Of a DNA stretch of 64,000 bases, positions 1 to 12,766 are shown piece by piece. This DNA is from Acanthococcus lagerstroemiae (Eukaryota; Arthropoda; Insecta; Hemiptera; Eriococcidae). The notes under the pieces are model-generated. The model saw only the letters and a list, made by a program, of their open reading frames with translations, had not been told where the DNA came from and searched no databases. The DNA is taken from the NCBI GenBank assembly GCA_031841125.1, contig CM063109.1, positions 26,197,321-26,261,320 on the forward strand, in the 5' to 3' direction. The translations under genes and the position numbers were made by a program. Each line of letters begins with the position of its first letter. Within the stretch, counting starts at the first letter, position 1.

Positions 1-136
1 CTGCTGTTACTATGACGTCATACCCGGGTATACTTGAGCGATAACCGTAATGCTCCCCCGCACCAGCCCCCCGTAACGCTGCTGTTACTATGACGTCATA
101 CCCGGGTATACTTGAGCGATAACCGTAACGCTACCC
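1..136. repeat. Tandem repeat, 78-bp period, cut by the window edge
   Basis: A unit beginning CTGCTGTTACTATGACGTCA occurs at 1 and again at 79 with nearly identical sequence; the second copy diverges after about 55 bases. Probably the end of a longer array. Confidence 0.8.
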
Positions 137-1846
137 CGACAGAATTCAGTGGTTGACACTTGCTGCGCCCCGCGCGACTACAGTCTACAACCGTGTTGTT
201 AATAGAAATTTCCATGAAAATTTCTCTTATTAGGGTACGAAAGCATATAAAATGTTACACTACACGTTTTCTAAGTTCCTTTCTCTCCTCCTCTCTTCCT
301 TCAGGCTTCAGAGATCTTGGAGAGGTGTTCTTATTAGGGTACAAAAGCATAATATAAAATGTTACACTACGTGTCGCTGTACGAGACACGCATTTGTCTC
401 ATAATTTTAGAAGGGGAACAAGGACGGACTTGCTCGAGGGGCAAGAGGCAAATGCTTCTGGTCTGAAAGGTTTATGGCCTGTTGGCCGGAATAGTCGTCT
501 ACTGTAAAGTGAAAATAAATACTACGAATTTGAAAAATAATTCGAACTTGTTGAATACAGCGCTACATAGATGCACGATAATTTTATTGTTGAAATTAGG
601 GTTTTTTATACTGTTGTGTCGTGTTATCAAATAAATTATAAAAACAATGGAAAAAGTTAATGCAGCCAGTTTATAGTGAAACCCGAAGATATATGAATTG
701 CAGTCAGGTACGGATGCACTGAGGAGGCAATGGAGCACTTGCTCGCCATAAAGAATACTTAAAAAGTTTAAAAATGAGTCTTCCCGAGTCCGAAAAGAGC
801 TTGTCAGAGTCTTACAGAGTCTCAAAATTGAACATGTAGTGAAAGATTTCAAAGAGTCTTAAGGTGCCTTCAAAGTAGTAATCCGAGAACCGGAAAGTTG
901 TAATCAAATCTAGAAGAATCTTAAAGAGTCTTGAGAAAGTCTGCAAAAACAAGAAGGGGTCTTAGAAGCATTCACTATACTTAGTGAATTATTAGAAAGT
1001 TTAAAAGGACTTTAAGGGTGGTACTCTGAAAAGCGCCATTTTTCATGTCACAGACCTAGTTTAACTGTGGAACTGACTATATAAAATTATTATTTTAATA
1101 ATGTGTTAGAATGCACTTTCCTTTAACCTTTCATTCATATTTGAAACCTCCAACATCACCTCAAGTCCCCAAATTCTGCAATGAAGTACAAGATCTTCGC
1201 GTTTTTTCAATTGGTCTGGATGTCACACGGTTCAGTTTTCATCGTGTCCCCCCTCCCCAAAAAAAAAGCCTCATAAATGTACTCGTTAATTATTTTTAAT
1301 AATTAGAATTGATAAGCAGAGTTCAAACAACAAGTTCTGAGGTTTCATATTGATACTGAGTGTCCTATGAGGCCAGCTGAGAACAAAATGTCTTTGTCAC
1401 ACAACTTTTTTCCATCGGTCTGGCACATTTTCTGTCTGCTTCCGTGGCAGCACTGATGTTGCTTCGGATATTCGCTGTGGGTCCGATGGCTTCATTCTGA
1501 CGACATGAACACTATCTTCATGTGAAATTGTGAAACTAAAGTTGTGAAGTACATTCCACAGCACAAATCTATCAAAATCTTGAAATTCCCAGTTTTTGTG
1601 TTCCATTGGTCTGGGTTATCATATCTTATCAGTTATACCGGAATAATGGATCTGAAACGAGCCAAATAATACTGGTAAGATATTCACTTCAACAAAAAAT
1701 GTTTGAAATTGCTTAAAATTTATTCATCGGCCGTTATTATTGAAATTTGAATAAAATTTCCATAGGTCCGGTTGTTCCAAGTTTTCCATAGATCTGGAAG
1801 ACATAATATTTCGACACAAAAACGATGGGTAAACTGCTCTACCATC
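137..1846. other. No gene recognised; short repeats
   Basis: A direct repeat of about 40 bp (TATTAGGGTACRAAAGCATA) occurs at 228-268 and 332-373. From 780 to 1010 the motif GAGTCTT recurs many times. No coding similarity seen. Confidence 0.5.
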
Positions 1847-1854
1847 ATTCTAAT

Positions 1855-2861
1855 CAGAGTTGGGCGTTATTTGAATAAGACGTTATTCGAATAATAATCA
1901 CGAATAAAAGTTCAATCGTTATTCGTTATTCATTATTCATCAACACGTAAAATTACTCATCAATCATTATTCAGTAAAATGAAGATGTGAATAATATTCG
2001 TCAATCATCGTTATTCGTTATTCATTGCGGAGGCAGTAACAAAACAAAAAAATTTAACGAGGATCAGTGGCTTAGCCAGGATTTTTCCAAAGGGGGACCG
2101 GGGGCAAAATAAGATTTTCAAGGAAGAAAAGGTCGAAAATTGCAGTATTTTTTAAAAATCGCTAATATTAGAGAACTATATATAAATGTTGGGGGGAGGG
2201 GGTAAAATTTTTTGTAGGGCTGTAAAATAAATATTTCTTGGGAAAGATTTTTTCGGAGGGGGGTAAAATTTTTTGGGGAGAGGTATTTTTCCTTGGGGGG
2301 ATTTTTTTGACAAGTACCCCCTCCTCTTACGACACGCTACGCCACTGTCGAGGATTGTTCTTCAACTAGGTAAGCAGTTTCATGTCTTACCTCATCCCGG
2401 TACGAGGTAATGGCCGAAACTAGGTACCTATCCACAATTAAAAAATTTTATCCCCCCCCCCCATCCTACTGGGGTAATTAGAAAGTAAATAGAGTTTTCC
2501 TCATTTTCTCGGAGGCGGAGGGGGCAAATTACTGCGCCAGTGGAGGGCAACGCCCTTCTGGCCCCACTTTGGCTACGGGTCTAATTTCATTATTTGCGTG
2601 ATTGATGTTATTGAATGCAGATTACTGAATAATGAATGACTACTTGTTATTCATACTTACAACTAACGAATACTCGTAAACTATTCATTATTCGTTATTC
2701 ATGCGCTTATGAATAACGAATAAAATATTCATTATTCATGAATAACGAATAAAATATTCATTATTTATGAATTACGAATAAAATATTCATTATTTATGAA
2801 TAACGAATAAAGGTTGCGTTATTCATTATTCAGTATTCGAATATTATTCTGCCCAACTCTG
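1855..2861. mobile_element. Non-autonomous hAT-type element, 1,007 bp
   Basis: Ends are perfect inverted repeats CAGAGTTGGGC/GCCCAACTCTG. The flanks carry an exact 8-bp direct repeat ATTCTAAT (1847-1854 and 2862-2869), the hAT target-site signature. The interior is rich in TTATTCGTTATTCAT-like repeats in both orientations and contains a second nested element. No transposase. Confidence 0.92.
2065..2347. mobile_element. Nested hAT-type MITE, 283 bp
   Basis: Ends CAGTGGCTTAGCC and GCTACGCCACTG are inverted repeats; flanks ACGAGGAT (2057-2064) and TCGAGGAT (2348-2355) match at 7 of 8 bases. G-rich tracts inside. Inserted in the 1855-2861 element. Confidence 0.8.
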
Positions 2862-2869
2862 ATTCTAAT

Positions 2870-4485
2870 GCTCTAAATTGTACGTGTATTTTGATTTCAT
2901 ATGTCATTCATTATCCCTAATGGGACACATCGGCGAAAAATTCGCTGATGCGTTTTCACGCACATCATGGGTGTATGAACGGTGGTATATACACGAATGC
3001 GAGGGCGCTTAGCTGGTTTATTCCTTGCAAGTTACAAATGTAGCAGGATCTAACATTAATTTTAATTGCACGATATTTAGAAATTTCGGAGTTGGGGGAA
3101 TTCGAGTCTTTTTCAAAAGCTAAATTTTTTAAACGTGTTTTTATCTCTGTAATTATTTGTATAGTATTTTTTGTTTTGATGTGTATGCCAATGAGCCTCG
3201 TTTTTTTATGAAAAAAATATCACCTCCCCCTTTGGAGTTCCACAGGGGGGTTACGCCAAAACGAATTCATAGCTAATGTTGAAATATTTACCAATTTTCT
3301 TATTATTTGACTATTGAATAATCTAAGTTACAACTATATGAATCTATTATCATTGTTATTACAATAAGTACGACTTACCTTTCAGTTCCGTTCTAATTTT
3401 TCATGAATATCAATTTGAAAAAGCGGGAAAATATACGTAAATTTCTTTTTTCCAGATAAGTACTTACTTGTGTTACATGTAATTATTCATGTGCTTACCT
3501 CTAGGTTTGATTGGGCGAGGTCAATGGAATTGTACGATTATGAATAACTTTCCAGGTACCAGACCCAAATAATTCATCTGGCTGAGGTTTCAAGTACCAG
3601 ACCGATGGAATTCGATCGGTCTGTTCATTGAAAATTCTGAACGGGATGCCACTCCCCTTTGAGTATGAATTGGGCTGAACTGCATTTTTGGCCTCTGGGA
3701 CACCTCAGCAATAAATCCCCTCCTCCTCCCTCCCCCCTCCCCCCAAAGAAAACACGAAAAAATGACTTTTCAAAAATTATTTTTCACTGCTTAAAAATTG
3801 ACGCTTTTCGGAAAATCACCCATAAAAAGCATCTACCTGTGTTGAACAAATAAGAAAGAATTCTTTATGATTCTTGAAGACTCTTAATAAATTCTGGGAA
3901 AGTCGCAGAAAGTCTTGAATGATCAATGAGTAATAAAACTGAAAGTGTCCTGAATGATAATAGAAAAGAGAAGTTTTGAACGAATCTTGAACATTTCATG
4001 CCCATTTACGTATAAAACTCAATGATTTAAAACACGATACCTACTTGATTTGATTTTCCGTAAACAAGTTATGTCACGTTTTGAGGGCAAGATTCAAATT
4101 TTGGAAAATAAAATATAAGAAATTTGAGGAGATAGCCGGAATGGTTCACCAAAGGTAACTTTTTACCTGGATCGGGTTGGATATTTCGGGGGAAAATGTT
4201 AAAGATCCACCCTAACGATTGTAAAGGTCTTGACGAGTTTTTACTATTAAATACATGAAAGAGTGTGAAAGAAACTGCACAAACATGAAGAGTCTTGAAT
4301 AGCCTCAGTCAGGTCGTACTCTAATTTCAAAGGTTCGGTTAAAATTTCGACGATTCTTACTACATCAAGTTAAAGTAACTTACTTTAGTTATTTCTGCTG
4401 AGTCACACAGGAATCGCAGCAGAAAATTCGAATACGCCAATCCATAGGAAAAACGTAAATAATTAATTAGTATATTAGAATCTTT
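2870..4485. other. No gene recognised
   Basis: AT-rich sequence. From 3850 to 4330 there are scattered GAGTCTT/AAGACTC motifs like those at 780-1010, suggesting the same degenerate repeat family on both sides of the hAT element. No coding similarity seen. Confidence 0.4.
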
Positions 4486-4872
4486 TCACAAAAACGCACT
4501 GGCAGGGGCATGAGTGATTCTCATAACAACTTTCATGTATTCAATCACTTGTATTATTACGTTTTCTGCTTGTTGAGTCGAAGTTTGAGCACAATTAAAA
4601 TGTTGACCCAAAGCTCTTTTATGTTGGTTGTCAAATAAATAAATAAAATTTGAGTGAAATTTTGTTTGAATCAAGACCAGGCTCGATATTTTATCATGAA
4701 ATAAGGAATCAAACGGCTCGTTGAAATCGATCAGCATAATTGCTGAATCCAATTGAAATGCATTAGACTTTTCCAATAATTGGTTGAGGGCTTGACTATG
4801 GTCGGTAGTGCTATAGTTATTCCTGAAACCTCCCTGGTTGGCTGGCTGCTGACTATCCAATAGATTGTACAT
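4486..4872 (-). pseudogene. LINE reverse transcriptase remnant
   Basis: The minus-strand frame contains NQGGFRNNYSTTDHSQALNQ, LLEKSNAFQLDSAIMLIDFN and EPFDSLFHDKI, matching the GFR-ST-DH and motif A (IDF-KAFDS--H) region of non-LTR retrotransposon RT. Only about 128 codons survive; the Lys of KAFD is replaced. The clade cannot be fixed. Confidence 0.75.
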
Positions 4873-4986
4873 TGTTTGATTAGGGTTACAATAATCTTAC
4901 AATCGCCAAATTTAATGATGTGGCCAAAAAGAGGGCGATCACCAAGGCTTCCAAGAGTGCCAAGCTCAACATTCATCAGTTTAGGT

Positions 4987-5608
4987 GGAGCTAAATTTTC
5001 AAACTTGTTAGAAAGCTGGAGGACAGCTCACGCAAAGTGGCTCCGATTTTCATGCCAGCTTCGGATTTCTAATTACGTAGGGGATGATTTAGGAGGGTAG
5101 GTACGCTGAAAGTTTGAGATAAACCAATTTTCTTGAGAATGAAAACGCGCATTTGGCAACACTGATGTGGTATTTTATACTCACCGTATTACATTAGAGT
5201 GGTCCTAGATTTTGTAATGAGCCGCCTCCAGATCGGTTCCTAATATTCAGAAAAAAAATTCTAAGAAGTTTGAGCAAAATCGGAGAAGGTCAGCTCGTGC
5301 CGCGAGGGGGAAGAAGTTCGTATGGGAATTAACATTGATATTTAGAATTTGAACTTCAGTCGTTGGAGGAGCCACCTCATGTGAGTTTTAAAATAATTTT
5401 TTCCTATCAAAGTTTTGAAGGGTCTCAGAATTTATTTTAATTTCCTTCCCTCGACCCTTCAAGCTCCACGAGGGTTAATTTTTAATCAGTTCAACTTCTC
5501 TCAATTTCGGAGTCTTTTTTTAATTCAAAAGAAGGAAAAAAAAAAAACAATATGATTAAATTACCTGAAAAAATCTTTTTTCTTTTACTTGAATTCTAAA
5601 CGATTTTC
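4987..5608. other. No gene recognised
   Basis: AT-rich sequence between two LINE remnants on the same strand. It may be eroded LINE sequence, but I see no matching motif. Confidence 0.35.
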
Positions 5609-5900
5609 CTATTGAATCAGTAAAATTGAACATTTTGATTTTAAATTTAAAAAGAAAAAATAGATCAGCGATTTGGTTTCTTTACATGCTTTGTTGAACG
5701 CTGCTGCTTTGTGCACTAGGTCCCCGGTTGACTCCCACAGGCGTCGTGCTTTTCGTCTTTCGCGGATCACAAGTCTTACCTTCCTTGGATAGTGAGTCAA
5801 AAGATTTGGGTTGGTGTATTAGGGGTGTTGCGTATTCTGCCGATTCCTTTAGAATGTATGTGAATGTTGTGACTGCGTTTTCAATGTCATGCAGACGACA
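5609..5900 (-). pseudogene. LINE ORF2 remnant (linker between endonuclease and RT)
   Basis: The minus strand encodes DIENAVTTFTYILKESAEYA and then, after a frame change, RLVIRERRKARRLWESTGD and FNKACKETKSLI. These match the segment between endonuclease and RT of Jockey-type LINEs (LIREKRRARRRW-, FN-ACKELK). Broken by a frameshift. It may belong to the same element as 4486-4872, though order and distance do not prove it. Confidence 0.7.
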
Positions 5901-8900
5901 AAAGACGTTTTATTTTACAACAAATTTTATTTTATGTTTTTTAACCTACGTTAAGCTGTATAGTAAAATGGAAAATAGGTAACCGAAGACATCCTAGTTT
6001 CCCGTTCATAGGGAGACTTTTTTTTGTTTTTTGTTTTTTTTTTTTCATGTTCTAAAGAACAAAACCTAGACGCCCATGGGGAGTAGCTGATTAGTCATGC
6101 GTTGATCCGCTAACGTGTTCTGAGAAATAAGACGCAAGATCAACGTGACACAGCTTGCACATTTTCGCAAAGATCATGTATTCCAGAATTCCTTTTCAGT
6201 CGCAATATTCGAATTCGTTGCGCCAAATAAGCTCGACACTTGAACACGAATCAAACGGTGTCGTAGAATAAAATAAACGTAATGCAAGGGATGGCGACAA
6301 AAAAGAGAGAAATGGAATAAGTCGCGATAACAATAGTATAAGTGGCTGAATAAATGAAAATTTTAACTGCATATATTATAAAACCGCAAAGACAAGGTAA
6401 TAAAAAAATATTCGTAAAAAAAAAAAGGAGAGAGAAACAACCGTACAAAATCCCGCGAATTTCAAGAGCAGATTTCCCATCGTAAGTACACTCGTACTTT
6501 TAGGTACTTATTCGCCATTCGGCTTTCTCTCTCTCTCTCGCTCCTTTTTTATCCCTATATTTGTGTTGTTTCACGAAGTCAGCATTTGAAATGAAGGTTC
6601 TTTATGCACATTAAACGAAGATCAACATTTCGTTTGCTGGCTTATCTCGTGGCGCTCAAAATTGGAGATTCGTGGATCCGTGCGACTCCGAATGGGACAA
6701 TGGAAAATTGGCGACGCAGTAGGGATTAGCTCCGAATCCAGCTGTGGACCTTCCAGAAACTAAAACCCCGACCAAGACATATATATCTCCTTAAAGGTAA
6801 CAGGCCCGGGAATGTTTGTATTTTATGAATCTCCTGAGAGTTGAATTGGCTGAGTCTTCTGCGAGTGTAAGTTTTCCACACGCAATTGCCGAACACCGAG
6901 AAGGCTGGGATGGCGAGCCTGTCACACGACAAGTCCACCGAAACCTTTACTCATTTTTATGCATCCCAAAATTGACGTTTTTACAGTTGTAGAAGCACTA
7001 AAGAAAATGACAAACGTGTTCCGAATATGAAAAAGTTACGCGAAAATTCGCTTAGGTAGGTTCGACTCGCTAAATCATCTGCTACACGCGACTGAATGAC
7101 TTGAGTTTTCTCAGAGGTAGAGGAAAGAATTTCGAGGTACAACTCTCCTATATTCTCGTAAGCAATTGAAACGCTTTATGGAGAACACCTTCACTCTCTA
7201 GCAGACGAAATAACAAATTTAAAAGTTCGATAAAAGTTCAATGGCTGATTTTTCTAAGTACAGAGGCGCATGTACGGAGGAGGCTGTGAGACTAATCGCC
7301 CTTCTCAGAGAGAAAAATTGAAATTTAAAACATATTAAAGTGGTGAAGTCTCATCGAGTTTCAAATAAGTCCGCTAATGTACTAGAGTAGAGAGTATCGG
7401 ATCGTTATTTTTCCAGTCTCATTCGACCTTTCATGCCGTCCTATAATTCGTATTTCACCCTGCAAAAGGGTAAAATTGATTTACAAAGCATCGAATTAGG
7501 TACCGAATAGAAATTCCTCAAATAAATAATTCCGAATAACCTTTTTAGATTTTCGATCCAGCTCTTTCTTGATATCTTGAAATCCGGAATAAGAGTTGAA
7601 AACAGAGAAACGTTGATGATTAATCCTTCCAGACTGTGTCGAGTAAAATTTTAATGTTTATCAAAATCCAAATCGATAGAAAAAAATGAATTTTTAATGT
7701 AAAGCATAATTCGGGGTAATCTAGGAAACGTGATTACAGTTTTGAATTTATCGACTCAAAATTAAAGATCGAGAGAAAACTGTTTTGTAATCTTTTGAAT
7801 TTGAATTTCGCATCACTTGAAGAATTGATTTGAAAAGTTATATATTTTATTTTTCAATGTAAAAAGTCTGAATTCTGATCATTTGGGACCTTTAAAAGTT
7901 TATGTCTAAGGTAAATCAGGGAGCCCATTTCTTTTTTAGAATGATTTTCCCTAACGTTTCTCGGTTTTCCAGACCAGTTCCCAAATTTTCCCTGAAATTT
8001 TTTCAGCTATATTGTGCACAGCTTTAAGAATACTTAAAGAAATGTCATTACGCTTTACGCTGACATTTATGATTACAAAATAGTTGATATTCTTTAATTC
8101 TCATTATTCTCAAAAAGTTCCGTAATTTTGACCAAAATTATAGCAGTTCCCTGACTTTTCCTTAACTTTTCCAGACTGACAAAATTCCCCGACTTTTCCC
8201 AGTTTTCCAGAAAGTTGCTAATCTGTAAGAGAAAAATTTGACTCAAAATGTTACGATCAGATTTTCAACCGGATCCTAAATTTAATTCAATAATTTCGCT
8301 CTCCCTCTTTGACTTGTAGAATCTGAATTTAAACATTTTGACCCATCAAAAGACCATTTTTTGAAGATGTAAAAGACTTTAAACAAAATTCTAAGTTCAG
8401 ATGTGAAATCAGCCGGCAAATCGAAGAACACTGGTTTTTTCTGGTGATTTGAAAAATGCAGGATGTTAAAATGCGCCTTTCCTCGAGTAAATTTTCATAT
8501 GTGAAGTCGGATCGGCGAACAACAAAAAAAGTGTCTGAAAATTCTTTGTCTTTCAAATACGAGCTCAGAAGAGAGTCCGCTAATTTTAAAAATTCAAATG
8601 AAAAGGTATCAAGTGAAGTATCGCAATCAAATTATATTTTCGATCGACCCCGGTTTTAGCTTCAAAATTGGCAAAAATTGAGTAAACTTGACTTGGTCTT
8701 AAAAGTTAAATTATAGTTGTCGAAGTAAGGCTTTTTGAGTCATTAATTTCGAATATCACATCAGATTTTCGATCAGACTCTAATTCGGGATTAAGAATTT
8801 GAAGGAAAAAGTTGGATGAAATTATACGAAGAGTAATCCCTATGTTCCCTTTTTACGCCAACACCCTGTCCTGATTCGGCCCTCTCCTCCAAAATTTTAT

Positions 8901-9221
8901 TTTTATGATACCGAAGGTTGGTTCCAGATCCTCTGAAGGTTTCTCATAGTTCCTCGTTAATCTGGCCTTTGATCTTTCTGCATGCATAAAACCTGACCGC
9001 TTTCTCCGCCTCTGCTGTAGCCTCTTTTCTCTCCTCCACTCCAAAAAATTACAAGGGCAGACTAGCTACCTTAAAGGACATTATCTGTTTTAGCATGAGA
9101 GTAAGAAGTCATAATAAGATATATAATAAAGACAATAATAATAATTATTATTACAATGATGACTTTTATTTTAAATGATGACCGATTGGCCTTTTACATT
9201 CAACTTAATTATAACAATAAT
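5901..9221. other. Long AT-rich stretch, no gene recognised
   Basis: Short open frames only, none resembling a known family. A CT microsatellite lies near 6520-6541. Upstream intron or intergenic DNA of the nAChR gene is the simplest reading. Confidence 0.4.
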
Positions 9222-9511
9222 GTGTGTACCAGTGTTGGGCAGTATCTAAATACATTTTGTATTCGTAACTACAGATATAGTATTCGAATACAACTACTAA
9301 ATACTGTATCTGTAGTTGTATCCGTTTACAAATACAACTACTGTATCTGTAATTGTATTTTTTCCAACATATTTCATTTTCATTACAATATTTTCCTCAA
9401 TTTTCATGTACAATTCATTTCTATTTTTTTTAAAGAAAATGTATCTAATTTCTATTTATTTTTCTATTCAATATATATTTTTTTTTCTTCTTCAAATAAT
9501 CGCATTAGCGC

Positions 9512-10516
9512 TAGTGATGCAAGATATTGAGAAAATAAATATCAATACGATAATATTGTTATTATCACGATAGTTAAAAATATCGATATAGTACTTTATA
9601 AATATCGATATTTCTGATATTTTGATCGGAAATATTTAGACCAAGTTAACCTGCCTTGTTTCATCATTTTTTCAAACAGTGTTTTCTATAATACTTCTCC
9701 ATTATATTTTACTAATTATTCTCTAAGTTCCCTTTCTTCATACAGTTTGTAAGGTCATAGATTCATGGACAATAATTCCTGTCAAAACCAAATTTTAAAA
9801 ATTGCAAACAATTTTGATCATATTTCAGTTGCCGGAGTTGGCCTCGACCTCTCTCTTTTCAAATACTTGTCCATTTAATATTCCAAAATCGAAACTACAA
9901 TCTTACAATTTACAAAACAAACACATTCACATTGAAGCACTTTTGAGCAAATTTAGTCATCAAAATCAAATTCACTATCAGCAGTTTTCTGGCGAATCAA
10001 GTTAAAACTTTTATCACATTTTTGGGCCAATAATAGGGAAAAAATAATGAAAAACTGAAATTTGATTAAAAGAGACTTTATAACAATGGAACTTACAGGC
10101 CTTTTTAGTACATACGTACTTATATCATCATCAGTGAATCGTCCCAGGAAAAGGACCTAAAAATCTGTTACTTGAAGGCTGTTCTCTTAAATAAGGTACT
10201 AGGGAACTTGAAAAGGGAAAAAATGTATTATTAGGAAAATTTTGCACCAACATTGTCTGACGAAAGGGCGAAACTGGCGAATTTTGAGGAATTTTGGCGT
10301 TTCCAGACAGCTGATCTGGCGACAGGGAAGTAGTAAAGTAACTTAATCGGTCACACTGTATAGGAGGGTTTCAAAATATTGAAATATCGCTCTTCCTGTA
10401 AGAATATCGATAGATATCGAACATTATCCGATAATCGGAATAACTCTATTATTCGATATTCAGCGGAAAAATTATCGATAGATAACGATATTTTTGATAC
10501 GATATTTGCATCACTA
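9512..10516. mobile_element. Nested hAT-type element, 1,005 bp
   Basis: Perfect terminal inverted repeats TAGTGATGCAA/TTGCATCACTA with an exact 8-bp target duplication ATTAGCGC (9504-9511 and 10517-10524). Interior ends are rich in ATATCGATA motifs. No transposase frame. Confidence 0.92.
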
Positions 10517-10739
10517 ATTAGCGCTTGAATGTTGAAGTATGGTCTCGTGAATTACCAAGCTAAGGGTTAGTCAGGTTTCGACGCAGCATAGGAAAAATAG
10601 ATGTGTAAAGCTCGCGATTCATTCTCAATTCCCGTTTTAAGTTTTGCGATTCGTCGCAAATTTGTCCAGTTTCTGTGCATGTACAATGTGAGATTCTGAG
10701 ATTGATTAAAAAAAAAAAAATAATAAAAAAAAAAAATAG

Positions 10740-11892
10740 ACTAGCTCAATTTTGACGACGGTGTCATGAAAAATTGAGTAATAATTTGCACCATTCCTAA
10801 AGCCGAAGCTCTCCGAAGATTTTTTCGCCTCAAAAAATACATGATAGAAAATTTTCCTAAATTGGGAAAAAAATTAAAAATTTCTAATTTTCAAGATTGA
10901 GAAAAAATCAAAAATTTAAAGATCACAACTGTTTTCCAGTCAATTATTTGAGCCGTGTTCAAATTCGTTGTTCAAATTTGACAACGACGCTCTGTTTCCG
11001 GGGATCCGAGCATTCCAGAATGTTAGCGAAATTGGTCAAAATGACTGTATAGCTCAATGTTGACGACGGATTTCAATTTATCATAAGAAATGAAGTAATT
11101 AGCACCTTTCCCGAGGCCGAGGCTTTCCGAAAATTTTTTCGTCTCAAAATACACAACATATAATGGAGAAGTTTTCAAACTTGGAAAGAAATCAAATTTG
11201 AACAATAAATTTGAACTCAGCGTGAAAAATTGAGTGGAAAATAGTCGTGAACTTAAAATTTTTGATTTATTTTCAATTTTGAAAATTTTTTGTCGTGTGA
11301 TTTTTCGGGGCGAAACATTTTTGGAGAGCTTCGACCTCAGGGATGGTGCTCGTACTTCATCTCTCGTGACAAATTCAAATCCGTCGACAAAATTGAGCTA
11401 CAGTCATTTTTTGATCAATTTCACCAACATTTTGGAACGTGTACGCTCGCAAACGGAGCGTCACCGTCTACTTTGAACTCGGCGTGAAAAACTGAGTGGA
11501 AAACAGTCACGAACTTGGAATTTTTGATATTTTTCCAATTTGGAAAATTTCTCCATCATCTTATGGCCTCGGGAATGATTCTAATTACTTCATTTCTCGT
11601 GACAAATTCAAACCCGTCGCCAAAATTGAGCTAGAGACATTTTTTGACCAATTTGACCAACATTTTGGAGCGACACCGCCAAATTTGAAGCACGAAACTC
11701 AGCGTGAAAAATTGAGTGGGAAGCGTTCGTTAACTTACAATTTTTGACTATTTTCCAACTTTGAAAATTTCTCTATAATTTTGTGTTTTTTTGGTGCGAA
11801 AAAAGGTTTGGGAACCTCGGTCTCGGGAATGGTGCCAGGTACTTAATTTCTGGTGACAAATTCAATGTCATCAAAATTGAGCTGCAGTAATT
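10740..11892. repeat. Repeat array, units of about 200-260 bp in both orientations
   Basis: Three direct units begin at about 11213, 11473 and 11695, each opening with (A)ACTCRGCGTGAAAAAYTGAG and ending with AAATTGAGCT...ACATTTTGG. At least two inverted, more diverged units lie at 10741-11210. Open frames here are shadows of the repeats. Confidence 0.75.
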
Positions 11893-12059
11893 TTTTTGTG
11901 AAAAAGTATCTGTATTCGTTTTCTCACGAATACAACTACACTATCTGTATTCGCAAATATGAACGAGTACAAACTATAATATTGCAGCTGTAGTTACGAA
12001 ATTGTATTTAGTAGTTGCTGTATTTGAATACTATTTGCTCGACATTGCTGTGTACACTG

Positions 12060-12760
12060 ATCATGTTCGACCAGCGTCTGTCGCCCCATACCCTGCTTCT
12101 GGGTGAAAAGCCTCCCTCAGTCTAGCCCATTCTTGTCTTTCGATTGCTACCCTGTGGAAGTGCTTACTTCCTAAGAAAATTTTCAAAATCATCCTGCCAT
12201 CTAATCCTTTGCCTACCTTTGTTTCTTTTGTGATTTATTGGATGCCAGACAGTTAGCTGGTAAGCCCGATGATTGTCCCCTAGTCTGGCTGCGTGTCCAG
12301 CCGAGGTCTATTTTTGCTGTCTGATGTTTGTAATAATTTTTTATTGAATTTTAGTCTGCTCTTGATTACTTTGTTTGTGATTCGATCTATCTTTTTAAAA
12401 CATGGATCTCTCCATCTGCGTTATGTTTATTTTTTTAATATAATGAGCTGTAGTAAGGAACCAGATCTGCGAGTGGCGGAAATGAGACAAGCCTTGACAA
12501 TTTCGCTTTTTAGATTATTTTTGTATTGCCCTTTAAGGATGTACGTATTTCAAACTCTAAAACTTATTCCATGCCCGTGTTATCCAGCGATTAATTTCTT
12601 TGTTCAGTTTTTCCTGCAAACTGTTAGTCTGTCTTAAATAAGTTGTTTCTGGGACTCTGCTATTTTTATATTCTCAAGTTCCAGGTAATCGTTTTTATAG
12701 CTATTGGAAAGTATTTTTGACTTCTCCCTGCTCATCTTCAGTCCTGCGACTTACCCTCAT
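12060..12760 (-). pseudogene. LINE reverse transcriptase remnant, C-terminal part
   Basis: The minus strand reads in broken frames: AGLKMSREKSKILSN (RT motif D region, GLKMN--KTK), LELENIKIAES, SEIVKACLISATRR, then RIRWQDDFENFL, FHRVAIERQEWARLREAFH, the typical RT C-terminal R-RW-DD...A-DR-EW--L-EAF pattern. Several frameshifts and stops. Confidence 0.75.
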
Positions 12761-12766
12761 TTCGCG

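Larger units (their letters stand above)
9230..12047. mobile_element. Large non-autonomous hAT-type element with internal repeat array
   Basis: Starts CAGTGTTGGGCAGTAT and ends GCTCGACATTG (8 of 11 bases match the inverted start). Flanks GTGTGTAC (9222-9229) and CTGTGTAC (12048-12055) match at 7 of 8. Interior next to both ends is rich in GTATTTGAATAC/TGTATTCG motifs, as in other CAGTGTTGGGC elements. It contains a second hAT (9512-10516) and an array of about 220-bp repeats. No transposase. Confidence 0.8.

Noticed and set aside
11234..11747. Three overlapping + strand ORFs with similar peptides
   Set aside because: They are the translated units of the 220-bp repeat array, not a gene family.
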